From: Adenanthera pavonina
Lineage: Eukaryota; Streptophyta; Magnoliopsida; Fabales; Fabaceae
Length of the DNA stretch: 64,000 nucleotides
Assembly: GCA_026686845.1 (NCBI GenBank)
Contig: JAIVEN010000028.1
Span: 697,001-761,000, forward strand
Direction: 5' to 3'
Part shown: piece by piece, positions 1 through 13,699 of the stretch
How the letters are laid out: each line of letters starts with the position of its first letter
How positions within the stretch are numbered: the stretch's first letter is position 1
Translations under genes and position numbers: made by a program
The notes under the pieces: generated by a model
The model's database searches: none
What the model was told of the DNA's origin: nothing
What the model saw: the letters and a program-made list of their open reading frames with translations, nothing else

Positions 1-127
1 TTATATATTATGACCTGTAAGAAAATATTATATCAGATATACTATGTTCTCAATTAAATAAATACAGATTAAATTTTAGTCCAAATAAATTAAATTAATC
101 ATAGGATAAAGTTTAAGCTCAATTTAG

Positions 128-250
128 AAAAAAATTATGAGTTTTATTAAAATCAATTTTTAAATAAATCATCCAAACATAAACACATTAGTTCAAAACT
201 AATTTTTATTATAATTACGTTACAAAATCAATTCTACCAAAACTCATTTT
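128..250. repeat. imperfect inverted repeat, possible small MITE
   Basis: The arm at about 129-165 (core ATGAGTTTTATTAAAATCAA) is roughly complementary to the arm at about 222-250 (core TTGATTCT... read as AATTCTACCAAAACTCAT). The arms flank about 60 bases of AT-rich DNA. No clear target-site duplication was found, so a miniature transposon is only a guess. The rest of 1-1300 is AT-rich and shows no gene. Confidence 0.3.
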
Positions 251-369
251 TAACCAACTAAAAACCAAATGTACCTATAAAATTGACCATCTTGGATCAC
301 AATCATAGCCATGACCTAATATATCTTATATAGAAAATATGCTTATCTGCTTTATTCATATCCCAACAT

Positions 370-370
370 T

Positions 371-396
<26 letters not shown>
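370..396. repeat. (TA)n microsatellite
   Basis: About 13 uninterrupted TA units in AT-rich intergenic DNA downstream of the RING-CH gene. No other function is apparent. Confidence 0.9.
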
Positions 397-401
<5 letters not shown>

Positions 402-1407
402 TACACCGTTATTCTTATAGTCCCCACTGCGCTTTCATCTTTCAGTTTCTTATCAGTTACTTTCCGAATCTGAATCCAAAAAACAGCCATTTAATTGAGC
501 ATCACTGACATGAATTTGGTCCCTCCCTGGAAATGAAAAAAATCAAATAAAAACACAGGAGAGAGGGAAAAGGATCTATCACCTTATCTCTTTTATCAAA
601 TCTCCTCCATCCATCTTATTTTAAAAAATAAAAATAAAAAAGTTACAAGAAATGATCTAAACTACCATTGAATGTTTTTCTTTGGTGAACATTAAATTAT
701 AATCATTTCTTTCATATGAAGTCTCTAAGATATTGAAGAATTCTTGGTACAACATTTTTTTACGTAGCCATACCATTGAAAAGTAGCTAAATCTGCACAC
801 TGAAAAATTAATAGATATGCATATGTAAATCATCATCAATATAAATTATAAAATATATAACTAGTCACATTGTTTAAAAGCCATAAACAGTGTATCTCTT
901 TTCTTAAACTATAAGTAATGCACAAAGAACCCGCCTAATTAAGTATAAATTTTAAAAATCTGAATGGCAAATTTATTAGTTTCAACACAGCATCATCTCA
1001 CAATAACAAAATATCTAAAATTGCAGAGTTTCATGCCAAAAATTCAGAGTACTTGCCAGACAATTAATGAAGCCAAAATAATTAGGCATTTAAAAGACAT
1101 TGTTTGAAAATAAATATTAATTTAACCACAATAATTAAACTACCATCGCACAATTGACACCATAAAATTTTGAAATTTTTTCGTTTAGCCATGGCAAATT
1201 GTTAACACATAAAGAGGTGGTTAAGACATTCTTGAGGGCTATGCAAATCCAAAATGTCAACCACCTTATATAGCCGCCAAAGTTATGTATATACATAAAT
1301 TCAGAGCTTTATGAATCAAAGAGCAACAATACTGCATAAGCCATATCATTACAAGCCTTCATATCTTCGCATACCAACACATGCTCATAGTTTCATACAG
1401 GCACAAA

Positions 1408-4400
1408 CTAAACAATATGTTCCGGCTGTGTACTCACTGTTGGTCCCGGTGCTATTGCGAATTGAAGGCCCCCGTGCTGCCCGGATTGAAGAACAAAAGC
1501 AACTTGGGTTGCTGCCAGTGCTGCTGCCTCCTGTTCCACCACAAGAAGAAACATTCAAAAACTCACAACATAAAAATGAACATCCTAGATTAGACCTAGT
1601 CTCGTTGAATTTTTTAATAGAATCTTCTATATTCATACATTTCTGTATTTGAAGAGAAATTATAAAGTGACCAAAAAAAAAAAGCCACTTTGTGCGACTC
1701 ACATTTCATCTTTGCACTCATAATCCTTTTTCATCTTTCTCTGAATATATTATATACACTCCTTTTTTTTCGGTTACTACACAAACTTTTTTTTTTTGGT
1801 AGAACACACAAACTGCTTTGAACGTAAATGATGAGTTGATGAAATTTGACCAATATACCCCAAAAAAAAATCATATTAAATTCATTATCCATCTGGATGT
1901 GTCCCATTTTCCAAGACAATTCATTGTAAATTAGTGGGTCACCTAAGACTAACTCAGATATAAAGGATCAAACAAGCTGTGGATAGCGATCTCCAAATGT
2001 ACCAAAGAAAAAAAAAAGAAAAAGAAAAAAGAAAGTAGTGAGTAGAAGAAATGTCCCAATCTCTTTGTAGATATCTACGAAACTCTCAAAAGAAATTAGT
2101 TGAACTTAGAATGGAACTCACTTGTCTTTGCCTCCGACGTTGCAAGAGGCTGATTGCCCAAGCCATGATATAGCAAGGTAAGAGAAACCCAGCTGCACGA
2201 AGTAAGAAGATCTGCAGAAATTGGCAGGTTAAATGGATTGGTTCTTCAATGCTGATTGCAATCAACACTGCAATAGATCCGCAAACTATTGAACCAGATG
2301 ATGTTTGAGTCACTTACAGAGAAGAAAGTTGATGGATCATCGTCTGCATCAGCATCTGTGACAGAAACTGCATGCCGCAAGAGTAGAAGGGCCATTAACT
2401 GCACCAAATATATTAGGCTTAAAACATAGTTTTAGAAATACCATACCGGCTGTTACCAGAGAAAAAAAATTAGTAACATACCAAAATAAAAAAAAAGTAA
2501 CTGAACCAATGTGCATGATTCATGAGAATTAAAAAGTAGTCGTGGTGCATAATGCATAGTGCAAGCTAAATAACATCCAGAGGCTTAAAGATCACAAGAA
2601 CCACTGATTTCCCAAAATCTCCAAATAAACAATAAGGATTAATGATGAATTTCCCTAAATGTCTATCATTTTGTTTACATTCTATAGTGGATAGTTTGCC
2701 CTCCACAGAATGAATCCTGCTGTACAATATATGATAAATAATACGAATATTTGACAACAAAGAATTCAAGGTAATGCCATACAATTAAAGCAGCTGAACG
2801 GAAAAAGGCAGCTCCACTAGCATTAGAAGCAGCATACTCATCATATTCAGCTTCCAAGAATTGGTGTTCAGCCTCTGCAATCGTCAAGAGTCGAGGATCA
2901 CGCAAGTCCAAAGGTGTGCCAGAGACAGTCCACCCTCCACTGCAAGAATGATCAGAACTCATAAGACCAGATTTACAAACTAGTATCTCTAACACATGAA
3001 AGTCTGACTTACATAAGTGATGCTTAAATACAGAACTATAATCACTTAAAGACTATTTATTAGAAAATCCATGGCTTACCCTATATCAATGGCAGTTTCC
3101 TCAGGATGAGGGCAGGGAGGTGGGGCAATGTAACCAGGTTGATAAGGCTGAGATTCACAAGTTAAAACGAAGAACCATCAAAGATAAGCACATTTTGTAT
3201 ACAATTAGAAGTACAAGACTAAGTACACAGATACACGCACAAATGGGAAAAATGTGCATTTGTTTCATCAGAAAGGGACTTACTTGACTAGATATTTCAC
3301 AGTCCAAAAGCTAAAGAGGACACAAGTAAACCCAATAGAAAAACATCTAAACTATTACAATCCAGGCATGCTAGAAGTCCTCACAGAATATTTAACATGC
3401 TTGAAAATTTTCTGTTTAACTATTCCCCAATTTTTCTTCCCTTCAATGACACAGGATGGAAAATCTGCTGTTCAATAGAATTATGCAGATAGACATTAAC
3501 ATAGCTAGCTCATCATCATAACATTACAGGAACCAAGGGGTTTTAAATTAAAAATTATGGGCGTAAAAAAGCATACCTTATTGCATATCTCACAAATTGT
3601 ATCTCCTTTCTCATTACACCAATGCTGGACGCACTTTCGATGAGCATACTAAAAAAAACAGCAATTATGCAATTAGCAAATACCAAGTGACAAAAAAACT
3701 ACAAAGAAGAAAGATAACATAACCAGTTCATTGAAAGATCAAACAAAAAGGACACAGACAGAGATAAAGAAAATAAAAAAAAGGAAAACATGAAAACCAA
3801 CATCACTTGCAAGTCACTACTTCATATCTTTTCTTTGTGCATCAAAGAATGCTATTCCACCATTCTTTTGCCAACTCAGCTTCAATCTGAAGCTGGATTA
3901 ATAAACGATAATTTTCCATCACAATTCATAGGAGCAATTTATTAAGTACAAAAAAGAAAAAAGCTCTTAACAATCATAACATCATATGTAGAAAGTTGTT
4001 CAAACAACATATAGGGTGATTGAATATCAACACCTGGACAAATTCCCAATATTAAGAAAGTTTAGCAAGAATGCACACTGTAGAATACAACTACCGGGAT
4101 ATTTCAAAAACATAAATTCATCCGCATACCATCTAGAAGCATCAAGAAAACATTTACACTAACTTTGAGACCTCAAGTCCAATCAAAAGCATATAGTGAA
4201 GTGGTAATGAATGCAGCATCCATGAAAGTCTTCAGTGGCACAAGATCTACAACAAACATGTTTACAAATTTTGCAGAACATTCTGATACGAATAATAGAA
4301 AAGAGGGGAAGGTAGAAAGCTACTTGGGTAGTTAAGAGGCTTTGACCACTTTCGCATATATAAATATATTTTCCAATGGGTGGGGAGTTGGTTAATGATT

Positions 4401-5214
4401 CTTTTAGTCTAAATCTCTCTCTTTCTCTCTTTTTCCATCTCTCTTTCTTCTATTTCATATCACATTCAGTGATTAAAAATATGTGCGTATATATATATTC
4501 ATAGTCTACCGTGTATCCACTTTGCAGAAATTAACTGCAGAAAATTTGAAGCCATGGGATGTGCAGATTCCTGACATTCTGAATGGGCATCATCTGACAT
4601 CTTCCTTTCGGTGATTACATTAAAGGCTACATTTTTCCAACTCTTTATTTTTGAGAAAGAAAAATTTTGACCCTTTGTCGTGATTTCCAGCATTTAGTTT
4701 GTGTATTTGCAACACATAGCTAATAATTAACATTGATCCGTCACTTCTAACAAATTCGGAGGCAAAGTCAAACTCCATCTCAATAGACCACATACATACA
4801 AACACCTACAGACGGAGGAGAATATACGTTTTCTACCTTGTAATCACACAATTGTATGTCGTATAGATCTTTTAAATAACGAAACAAACAAGCACCTCAA
4901 ATTGTTCACGAAGCATATACCTTCAGACTGCCGCTGCAGGCGCAAGGTATCTCTAAATTGTTAACGCTGTCTTCCTCCTGACAAATGCGACACTCCGCGT
5001 TCTGGATCAGTGGCTCATCCTCACTACCACCCGCACCATGCTCCGACCTGGCGTCATCGCCCTCCACCGGCAGTGCAGAAACAGAAGGGCCCGCCACGTC
5101 CACTGACTTAACCGCCGGAGCCGGGTCAGAAGGCAACTGAGCCGGCAGCGTCACCGACTCAACGGCCGCAGGGCGTACCAGACGATCGACATACAGCACC
5201 AGATGATCACTCAT
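1408..5214 (-). CDS. RING-CH (MARCH-type) membrane E3 ubiquitin ligase
   Basis: Seven exons read on the minus strand: 5214-4921, 3648-3577, 3147-3080, 2939-2783, 2398-2318, 2211-2122 and 1530-1408. All have GT-AG borders and sum to 885 nt (294 residues plus stop). The C4HC3 RING-CH zinc ligands are C75, C78, C91, C93, H101, C104, C117 and C120; the finger is split by intron 1. A short proline-rich stretch follows (PGYIAPPPCPHPEE). Two membrane segments lie at about 190-206 and 225-247, then an arginine-rich RRRQRQ and an alanine-rich tail. This order matches the plant RING-CH family with the DUF3675 C-terminus, which binds E2 enzymes and ubiquitinates membrane substrates. The start at 5214 (MSDHLVLYVDRLV) fits the family; an in-frame ATG at 5238 would add eight residues. 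A (GA)n tract at 5425-5440 lies in the probable 5' leader. Substrate unknown. Confidence 0.9.
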
Positions 5215-5479
5215 TGATCCGAAACCTACAACCCCCAAGTAAGATTCAACCGAAACGGAAATTAAAAGAGGGGTAATAAAAACGGAAAACGAAGCCCCTA
5301 CAACCCCAGGATCGGAGTGATCAAAGGGGCGTTAAATCGAGAGGCTTTTTCCCGGAAAATGAGTGAAAATCCTACCATAAAAGAGGAAGAGAAGCTGGAG
5401 CGGACAAAGTGGAGAAGAGGGGTAGAGAGAGAGAGAGAGAAGCGCAAAGACTATGCACAGTGTCTTGGGTTCCGCGTTT

Positions 5480-6788
5480 TCCTTACCAACATTTTAATTT
5501 TTCGTTAGCTTGGGTTGATTCTTTCATATAAATATATTGGAGAAAAAGATCGATCCATAATAAATAAAACGAAAATAAACCTGCCTGGGGAAGCTTTGTA
5601 CGGGGACGAACAATTCACTCCCTTGCTTGGAAAAAACATAAACGTAGTGTAGTTGGGAAAATACGACTATGGATTCAAATTTTACTGATATGAAAAACAT
5701 GATGAATAATGTGAAAGTATCTTTATAATTAAGAGAATGTTTGGATTTAATGTATAATCAATTATAATGGGATGATATGAATTATTATATGTGGGAAATT
5801 GCCAAACCCATTTTAAATTTTTGATAAGTATTTATAGTCCAAATGAGTAAATACGAGCGAAGTTGAGTTTTAATGTTTATAATAATACTTACCCTTCCAT
5901 AATTACTTATGTCGTTTTTACTTCTCATTATTTATCAAATAATCATTTAGTTCCTCAATATCTAAACACATTCATTTTCTCAAAATCACTTATGAAGTAC
6001 TCTCTCTCTATCTCATATTATATTATAAGACAAAATGAGGGAATATAAGGTAACATATAGTAATTTATTATTTTACCCCTTATTTCTTATATTATTAGTA
6101 TTATAATTTGTACTATATTTAATGAAAGATCTGAAATTAATAGAATAAAACTGGAAATTTTAAGATTTTTTTTTCATAAGTGTAAGAATGTAATAAATGT
6201 TTCTTAATATATATGAAACCCTTCCCATTATCTTCTAATATAGGACGGGGAGAATAAAAATATTTAAGAATAAATCATTTTTCACATAATCATTTATTCT
6301 TATAATTAATTATAAATAAACTAATATAAACAGACGGTAAACCTCAAAATCCAACTCAACTCAACTTTTAATTTTATAAAAATTATAATTAATTTAAGAT
6401 TTTCAGTAATAATAATAATAATAATCTTATTTGTATTTTGAAAATTAAAAAATTAAATTAAATGACAAAAATGTGTTTTTGCCTAAAATTTATATTTTAT
6501 ATTAATATAATCTACATATTTTTTTTATAAAAATTAGATCTCTTAATTTACATGGAATTTAAAGTGAGTTACTTTATTCATAAAGTATGATCAATATGGC
6601 ATGATTTATATTTTATAATATATATTAATATATTAATTATATACTTTTTTTAATCAAAACTATATACATGCGGCATCATTATTCATTATAAATAAAAAAT
6701 TTAATGATAAATACATATAAATAAACATAAAAATTAATTTTTAATAAATATTTAATTATTACTTGGAAACAAATTTAGTTTTTTTAAA
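5480..6788. other. AT-rich intergenic DNA
   Basis: No gene seen. A faint inverted repeat (about 5731-5750 against 5960-5985, sharing GAATGT..TTTAGAT-like text) may be a decayed MITE. An ATA/AAT-rich stretch (6410-6425) and long A/T runs fill the rest up to the hAT-like element. Confidence 0.5.
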
Positions 6789-6796
6789 CTAATAGC

Positions 6797-8429
6797 CAGT
6801 GTTTTTGGAAATAGATTGAATATTGAACTAAACTAAACACTAGTTCAATGTTTTTTAATGGTTCAATCATGATTTAATTAGAGTTAAATCGGTTTGTGAT
6901 TAAAATAATATATTTTAAATAAATAACATAAATTTAAACAAATTTTATGAATTAATTAAAACTTTAAACTAAATAATATTAAATTATTAATCTATTTTTC
7001 ACCACAAATAAACCATTAATAAATTTTATAACTTAATATTTAAATCTAAATAAGTTAATATTTATCCATAATCATATTTTGTGTTTAAAATAGTCAACTA
7101 ATAATACATTATTATATTATTTGTTAAGTAAATTTATAATTTTCAATAATTATATATCATAATAATATTTATATAATATTATAATATAAAAAGAAAAAAT
7201 ATTTTGTATTAAAAATGATGTTATTTGATCTTAAAATCTAAAAAAATGTTTTGCAAAATTTTTTAAAGAAATTAAAAATGGAATTTGATAGAAAAACCCG
7301 TGTAGAACTTGTCTCACGAACCTTCAATTGAATTGGGAAATGCAAGGATCGTGCTGGGACTAAAGAGAAGCAAATAGAACACCAAAAACACGTTAAACAA
7401 ACAGAAAAGATAAACAAAGAATAATGCACCAATAGAAAGAATAGAAGTTATTGGTCAAGAAGCAAGACCCCAAGAAAACTTGTTTTTTGAAACCTTAGCT
7501 ATAAACACCACAAAAAAAAGACCACTCTCTTTGATATACCAAAGAGTCTCTCAAACTCACCAAGAGAATAAGAAAACTCATAAAGTTCTAGTGAAAACGC
7601 ACTATTTATTCATCTCTCATTTACCAGTACAAAAGTGACGTTTTTAAAGGAAAAGAAAGCAAAAACCCTAGCCCTAATTTGCTAAAAATAGTTTGGATCC
7701 TAAATCTCTTAGAATGGCAGCACCTTACACAAAAATAAGACTAGATACATGCTGAATAAGTGGTGTCCAAAAATAGGAAACAAAATCAAATCTAAAGAGA
7801 TCCTCACAAGTAAATTCAAAATACAAAATTAATTATCAAAACCTTATTTCTGAATTAAGTAATAAAAAAACAAAAATTGCTAATTTATTTAATTAAAGAA
7901 CACTACTTAAAAGGTCACAAGCTTGACACATGCTTCTTTAAGTGAGTTCTTCTATTTGAGTCTTGTTTGTTGGGCTTGGATTAGTTTCTAGCATACTAGC
8001 CATGAAGAACATGCTTCTTGAAGCCTTTTGGGCTAAAAATTGAATTAAGTAGATGAGCTCTTGTTCAATTACTTCTTGAATCAATCCATTGAGAGCTTGC
8101 TTCATTACCTTAGTCTTTGCTCTTGTCATAGGCCCACCCATTCCTTGCAAGGTATCTTTCTTGTTCCATACTTGGGTTCCTTGTCCAGCCACTTGTTTAT
8201 GAATTTCAAGTCCTCCTAGCTCTTGAATATTTCGTCCAAACTCCTTCTCTTGATTAAACCTAGCTCATATTCCATCGGAATTGATTTAAACCAATTCATG
8301 CTAATTCACAATCAATTTGGATGGTTTAAGGTCGGTTCCTAAACCAACTAGTCATCACCTGTGTTTGTATCAAACTTAACACTAGTTTCCAGCTAAATCG
8401 GTTGGTTTGGTCTGATTCTTACAATACTG
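6797..8429. mobile_element. non-autonomous hAT-like element with 8-bp TSD
   Basis: The 8-bp sequence CTAATAGC occurs directly before position 6797 (6789-6796) and directly after 8429 (8430-8437). The element starts CAGTGTTTTTGGAAA and its other end, read in reverse, starts CAGTATTGTAAGAATC, so the termini are imperfect inverted repeats beginning CAGT. An 8-bp TSD with CA-G ends is the signature of the hAT superfamily. The subterminal parts carry GGTTCAAT/AAATCGGTT-type text seen in plant hAT repeats. No transposase is visible. The middle (about 7230-8270) is foreign, from a Ty3 retrotransposon. Confidence 0.65.
7230..8270 (-). mobile_element. Ty3/gypsy 3' fragment: pol C-terminus plus LTR remnant
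   Basis: The minus-strand frame ending at 7938 contains GGPMTRAKTKVMKQALNGLI, which resembles the GPMTRARAK...ALN tail found after the integrase of many plant Ty3 polyproteins. It is preceded in frame by about 25 residues without a stop. Below 7938 lies about 650 bases with LTR-like text, including a T-rich leader and GGTTCGTGAGACAAGTTCTA near 7300-7325. No second LTR or upstream pol was found. The fragment lies inside the hAT-like element, either inserted there and then deleted, or captured by it. Confidence 0.55.
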
Positions 8430-8437
8430 CTAATAGC

Positions 8438-9605
8438 CAATAATTTTTTTATTTAAATTAGCTTATAAAAATAATATTAAAAAAATTATAATTTATTCCA
8501 TTTCATTGTTTTATAATAACTTTTAATCAATTATCAAATAATATCACTTCTTATTCTCATACAACTTCAAATTAATGAAGTGTCATGTGCTTTTCCACTT
8601 TATTTTACTCCATTTAATGGTTGTAATCTATCCTAAACTCTTAAACATGGCCTAAATACACCAAACACCTCCACGGGGAAAAGGTTTACTAATTATTATT
8701 ATCGGTTTGGCCAAAATAAAAATCATTATTATCCGAAATAAATCCTGTCAATATTTCACCAAACATTCGGCCAGATTCCTTAGTAACTAACCTTCGTCTT
8801 GCCTTTCCCTATCCCAATTTATTATGAATCGTACTTTGTCTTTTTGTTTCTTTGCTCTTTTATTATTCAATTTGATTACTTATTTTTATGTAATTAATAT
8901 TTAATGACAGAGGCTAAGCAAGCCTAATTTTTAATTGCAAAAGTCAACGAAGAGCTATGTTATTGTTATAAATAGCATCATTATTTTTTTTTTGAAAACC
9001 TATTACTATAATATTTAAGAGATTTTTTATTTTGAAAAGCCAATTAATCTACGGAAATCATGTTAAGCTTAGATTAATTTGAATCGATTTTAGTCCAATC
9101 ACATAAATGCAAAGCTCTCTCCTATCTTACCTATTGGAAACAAATGCCAAATCATTCGAAGCAATTATTGTTAGTTGTATATAAGACAAATTAGTTAAAT
9201 AAAAACTAGCATCAACAGTTCAATAATTTTATATGCAAATAGTATGATTGAATGATAATGCTTAGAAAATAAGAACAGCTTACTAATTAGGATTTAATCA
9301 CTTATCAGATTCAAATGTAATTTTTATGTATTATTGTTATAATAATTATTAATTAAACATAATAAATATGTAATGATTTCATAATAATATAAGAAATTTA
9401 TAATCTAACTTAAAATTATAGATTTATTTACAAAATATACTTAATTTCAATAATATTATCAGAGATAATTATATATATATTTTTTCTAAGTTTCAGTTAA
9501 AAAAATATAAATGAAAGACATGTATATTTTTTTCTTTAATCAAACCATGTGCTTGCCAAAGCGAGTTCACAATAAAAGAAAATATTTATTTCCTCTAATA
9601 AGAGG
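8438..9605. other. AT-rich intergenic DNA
   Basis: No gene or recognisable repeat seen between the hAT-like element and the Athila-like element; only A/T runs and short TA tracts (about 9472-9482). Confidence 0.5.
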
Positions 9606-9610
9606 CTCAA

Positions 9611-10940
9611 TGATCAGAATTTTGTAAGTATACAAGATTGATTATAGTAATAAAAAATCCAGAGTATTCCAGAGTTGAACTCAAGGGAGGATGTTGTGAA
9701 ACCTATCAGTCCATAATTTTTAATCCAAAAGCAATTAACAATTTAATTGGAAAAATTGGAAATTAAAAAGGGAAGCAAATAATTCAGTTTATAAGTTTAA
9801 TCCAGTTACTAGAAGTATCGAGAGATCGAGGTTCACATATCAAGATAACTTAATTCACTTTCTTGATTAGACTCTATGTAATTATAGTGACAATTATTTC
9901 TATTATATCATAATTACCTCTCAGCGTATTAGTCCATGGTTAATTAGAGTTGAATTCGTTCTTACACAACTTACTCATCTAACTAAACCATGAAACTGCA
10001 ACCTAAGCCACTACAAATTCCTAAATCTATCCATAATTTAGCTATCTACGTCTGTCTTCCTAAATCTAGGCTTACTCTTCTCCTTTTGGTTCTTGAAACT
10101 CGCCCAAAGATTAGATTTTATGATGGCCAGTCGTAAAATCAATATTAAAATCAGGAAGACAAATATAATTATAAAAATCAAATATGCATATATATATATA
10201 TTTAAAGCTCAAATTCCCAAGTCATAATCAAAATTATAAAATTGAGTTAATTATAATTAGACTACATCCATATCCCTAACTGAAAATTTAGCAATTCATA
10301 AACTTAATCATCTCAACAAAGATAAAATCCGAAATCATAAAGCAAAAACAACACAAAAGAGAAGGTAGAAAAGAAGAAACTCAAAGGTTGCTTCAAAGCT
10401 CCCTCAATCTTTTGATCTCTTTGCCTTTTGTTCTCTTCTAGTTGCTCATAAAGCTTTGGAGTTGTGTTCTCAAGCCTTTTAGGTGCTTGACTGAATCTCT
10501 TTTAATGTTTCCACTATGTTGCTTTTTATAGGGGAGGACCAGAAGCCCATGAGTCCACTAAAAATCACGTCTGTGTGTAAAAAGAAAACCAGAGTACGGG
10601 GGATGAGCCGGCACCAACTCTAATGTGTTCTTATCCATCTGGCGTCGGATCAAACTCCTTTTCTCCAAGACAGCCCCAGGTCCTTCCATAACTTCATTCC
10701 TTATCGTTTTCTCACCCGTCTATGGGTGAGAATTCATGTTTGGTCAGATGAGTTTGCATTTTAGCACTTTTTTCCCTCCTTTTTAGACATGCTTTACTCA
10801 AAGCTACTCAAAAATATTCCTGTGAAGCAAATATATTTCAAGTTATGCAGAATCATGTCAAAAAGTACCAAATCAAAATATATTATGATGAAAATAGATA
10901 CTAAATATAGGTATTTTATAGCTATAAAATTAACACATCA
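9611..10940 (-). repeat. downstream (3') LTR of the Athila-like element
   Basis: 1330 bp, matching 17776-19134 along its length with scattered differences. It lacks about 40 bases present in the other copy near 18808-18850 (around CGAACCCACCTGGGACTG). The purine-rich tract expected before a 3' LTR is GTGTGGAGGGATT, minus strand of 10941-10953. Many LTR differences imply an old insertion. Confidence 0.9.
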
Positions 10941-12289
10941 AATCCCTCCACACTTGCACATTTGCTTGTCCTCAACCAAAAACTAAAATTATATTATTCT
11001 CTAAATCAATTTTCTAAGTTGTTATCTAGATTTATCAGACTCATTTCTCTTGATTAATGATAGTCCATCACTAATATAAGTAAGAGAATACTCAACAAAT
11101 TAAATTTCAAGTTCAATAGCGACCTACTCATCATTCTCATTCATCCATGAGACTTTTGTGTATGTGTATCTAACATGTGACAAATGCAAACAGTCAATCA
11201 AGCAAGAGGAAGAAAATTTACAATAATTATTTAAGAATTTAAAATACCTCAATCAATTGTGCACAAACCTCAACCCATCCCATGTACAATGGAGATCAGC
11301 AAGGATTTATTTATTTAATCTCCCCGCATTTTGCACTTCAATTTTATTTAGGGATTTATTTATTTTTCTTGGGCTGTTATGCACTTTTTTGAGCGAAGAT
11401 CTCACATTTGTGATGTGTATCCCTAATTACTCAAGCTATTATAACCTGCTGCACCAAGATGCCTTTGGTACATTCATAACTTATACCGCACCATTTGACG
11501 CGATGGACAACACTTTTTGGTGAAACCCCCAATTACTAAGCACAACTCAAGCCAGTGAAGTGCTTTTTTTTTTAAGCCTTGAATCATCTCTCCAACTAAA
11601 TAATAAATTTATACACAACAATTGAAAATATCTGAGTTTAGAAATAAATGTATAATCTATCTTCTACAAAGCCAATCACTTTTCCACATCTATAACATGC
11701 TAAGTTATAGTACTTAATTTGTAGTCTCAAGACTCATGTGTCTAACTTGCAAAGTAACTATCTTACCTCATTAAGTATAAAATCAAGTATCCTAGGGTGA
11801 CAGATATAACCACTAGCTTAGAAAAATAAGTAAAATGAATATAAATAAAATCAATTAAGCACATAAATTCGAGAAAAATTTTCTAATTTTAGCATATCAG
11901 CACAATTCTTAAAAAACAAATCAACTAAGAGTAACCAAATAATAAACTCTCCCCCCCCACACACTTAGATCCGACATTGTCCTCAATGTTGCAGGACATA
12001 AAATAAAAGACAAAGGAATTGAGACTCCCCTAATTTGTAGGCTATACTTGAAGTATTCTTTAGAGTTCCTTGTATTTGGTCCAAGCTCGTTGTCACCATA
12101 ACCAAATTGATCCTACAACAAATCTTGAGAGAGGGAGTTTGGAGTAACAAGAGTAAGAAAACAAAAATTGAAAACAAGAAAAACAAAAAAAGGAAAAAAA
12201 TAAAAGAAGAAAAATAAATGTTGGGTTGCTTCTCAGTAAGTGGTAAATTTAACATCGATAGCTAGATGGAGAATGATGTCTTCAAACTT

Positions 12290-13300
12290 CCTGCAGTGAG
12301 ATAAAATGAGCCTTCTCCACGAAGTCTCCATCATAGCACAGCTTCAAGTGTTGTTCATTCATTACAAAAGTGCTTTCAACATGCTCCTTGATTTCAATGG
12401 CCCCATAGGACCGCACATTAGTGACTTCAAATGGCTCAGACCACCTGGACTTCAACTTCCTAGGAAAAAATTTAAGGCATGAGTTAAACAATAATACCTT
12501 CTATGCAACCTTAAATTCCTCATTTAGAATCCTCTTATCATGCCATGCCTTGGTTTGTTCTTTATAAATGCAACATTCTCAAAAGACTTCCTTCTTATCT
12601 CATCCAGCTCATTTACTTGAAGTATGCACTTTTCACCTGCATCCTTCAAATTATAATTGAAAGCACACACAACCCAATATGCCATATGATCAAGTTCAAT
12701 AAGGAGATGACAAGATTTACTATAAACAAGTTTATACGGAGACATGCCTAATGGTGTTTTATATGTAGTCTTATATGCCCATAATGCATCATTTAACTTA
12801 ACAGACCAATCCTTTCTAGATGCACTAATAGTTTTTTCCAAAAATTCCTTTCAATTCCCTATTAGAGACCTTAACTTGTACACTAGTTTGTGGGTTGTAT
12901 ATAGTGCTAGCTCTAAGATGACATCGGTATTTACGCAACAGAGTTTTAAATTGATGATTTCTAAAATGCACCCCATTATCATAGATAATTGCTTTTGGAA
13001 CCCCAAACCGAACAAACAATTTTTTTCATAAATTTAACTACACTAGTTGCAGTGTTGTTAGGTAACGCAGAAGCTTCAACCTATTTAGTAATATAATCAA
13101 CAACAACAATAATATATGAGTTACCATATAAGGAAGGGAAAGGGCCCATAAAGTCTAGTCCCTAAATATCAAAGGGCTCAACTTCTAATATACCTTGTTG
13201 AGGCATCTCATGTTTTTTACTAATGGATCACATGCATTGGCATCTATCACAGTTAGTCACAAGGGTCCTTAGATCCTTGAATAATGTAGGCCAATAAAAA
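12290..13300 (-). pseudogene. Athila-like integrase remnant
   Basis: From the minus strand: CDRCQ of the zinc-binding region near 13240, DFMGPFPSLYGNS near 13140, then RFGVPKAIIYDNGVHF (12825-13019), where the usual SDxG...HF is altered to YDNG. After it come KDWSVKLNDALWAYKTTYKT and, past a frame break, KLKSRWSEPFEVTNVRSYGA, the C-terminal GPF/Y-type module. Stops and shifts separate the pieces. Confidence 0.8.
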
Positions 13301-13699
13301 CCACTTTGAAGAACTTTTGTAGCAATCTTGTCAAGACCATGGTGTCCACTACAAGGGAAAGAGTGGTAATGGCCAAGAATAGAAGTCATCTCTTCTTGTT
13401 TTACACATATTCAGACTATGCTGTCAACACATCTCCTGAAAAGCAACAGGTCATCCCACATATAATACTTCACATCAACTAGAAATCTCTTTCTTTGGAG
13501 GAAATTGAGATTCTTAGGAATAATACTTGCGGCTAAAAAATCTACATAGTCAGCAAATCAAGGAATAAGTAAAGTGGACACAGCCATCAACTTTTCATCC
13601 AGAAACTCTTCATTAATAGGAAATTCATTATTTTTGGACAAATGCCCAAGTCGGGACAGGTGATCAGCAACTAGATTTTCAGTACCATTTTTTCTCTAA

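Noticed and set aside
1311..1702. Long plus and minus frames over the RING-CH last exon
   Set aside because: The true exon is in another minus frame, fixed by the acceptor at 1531-1532 and the conserved alanine-rich tail.
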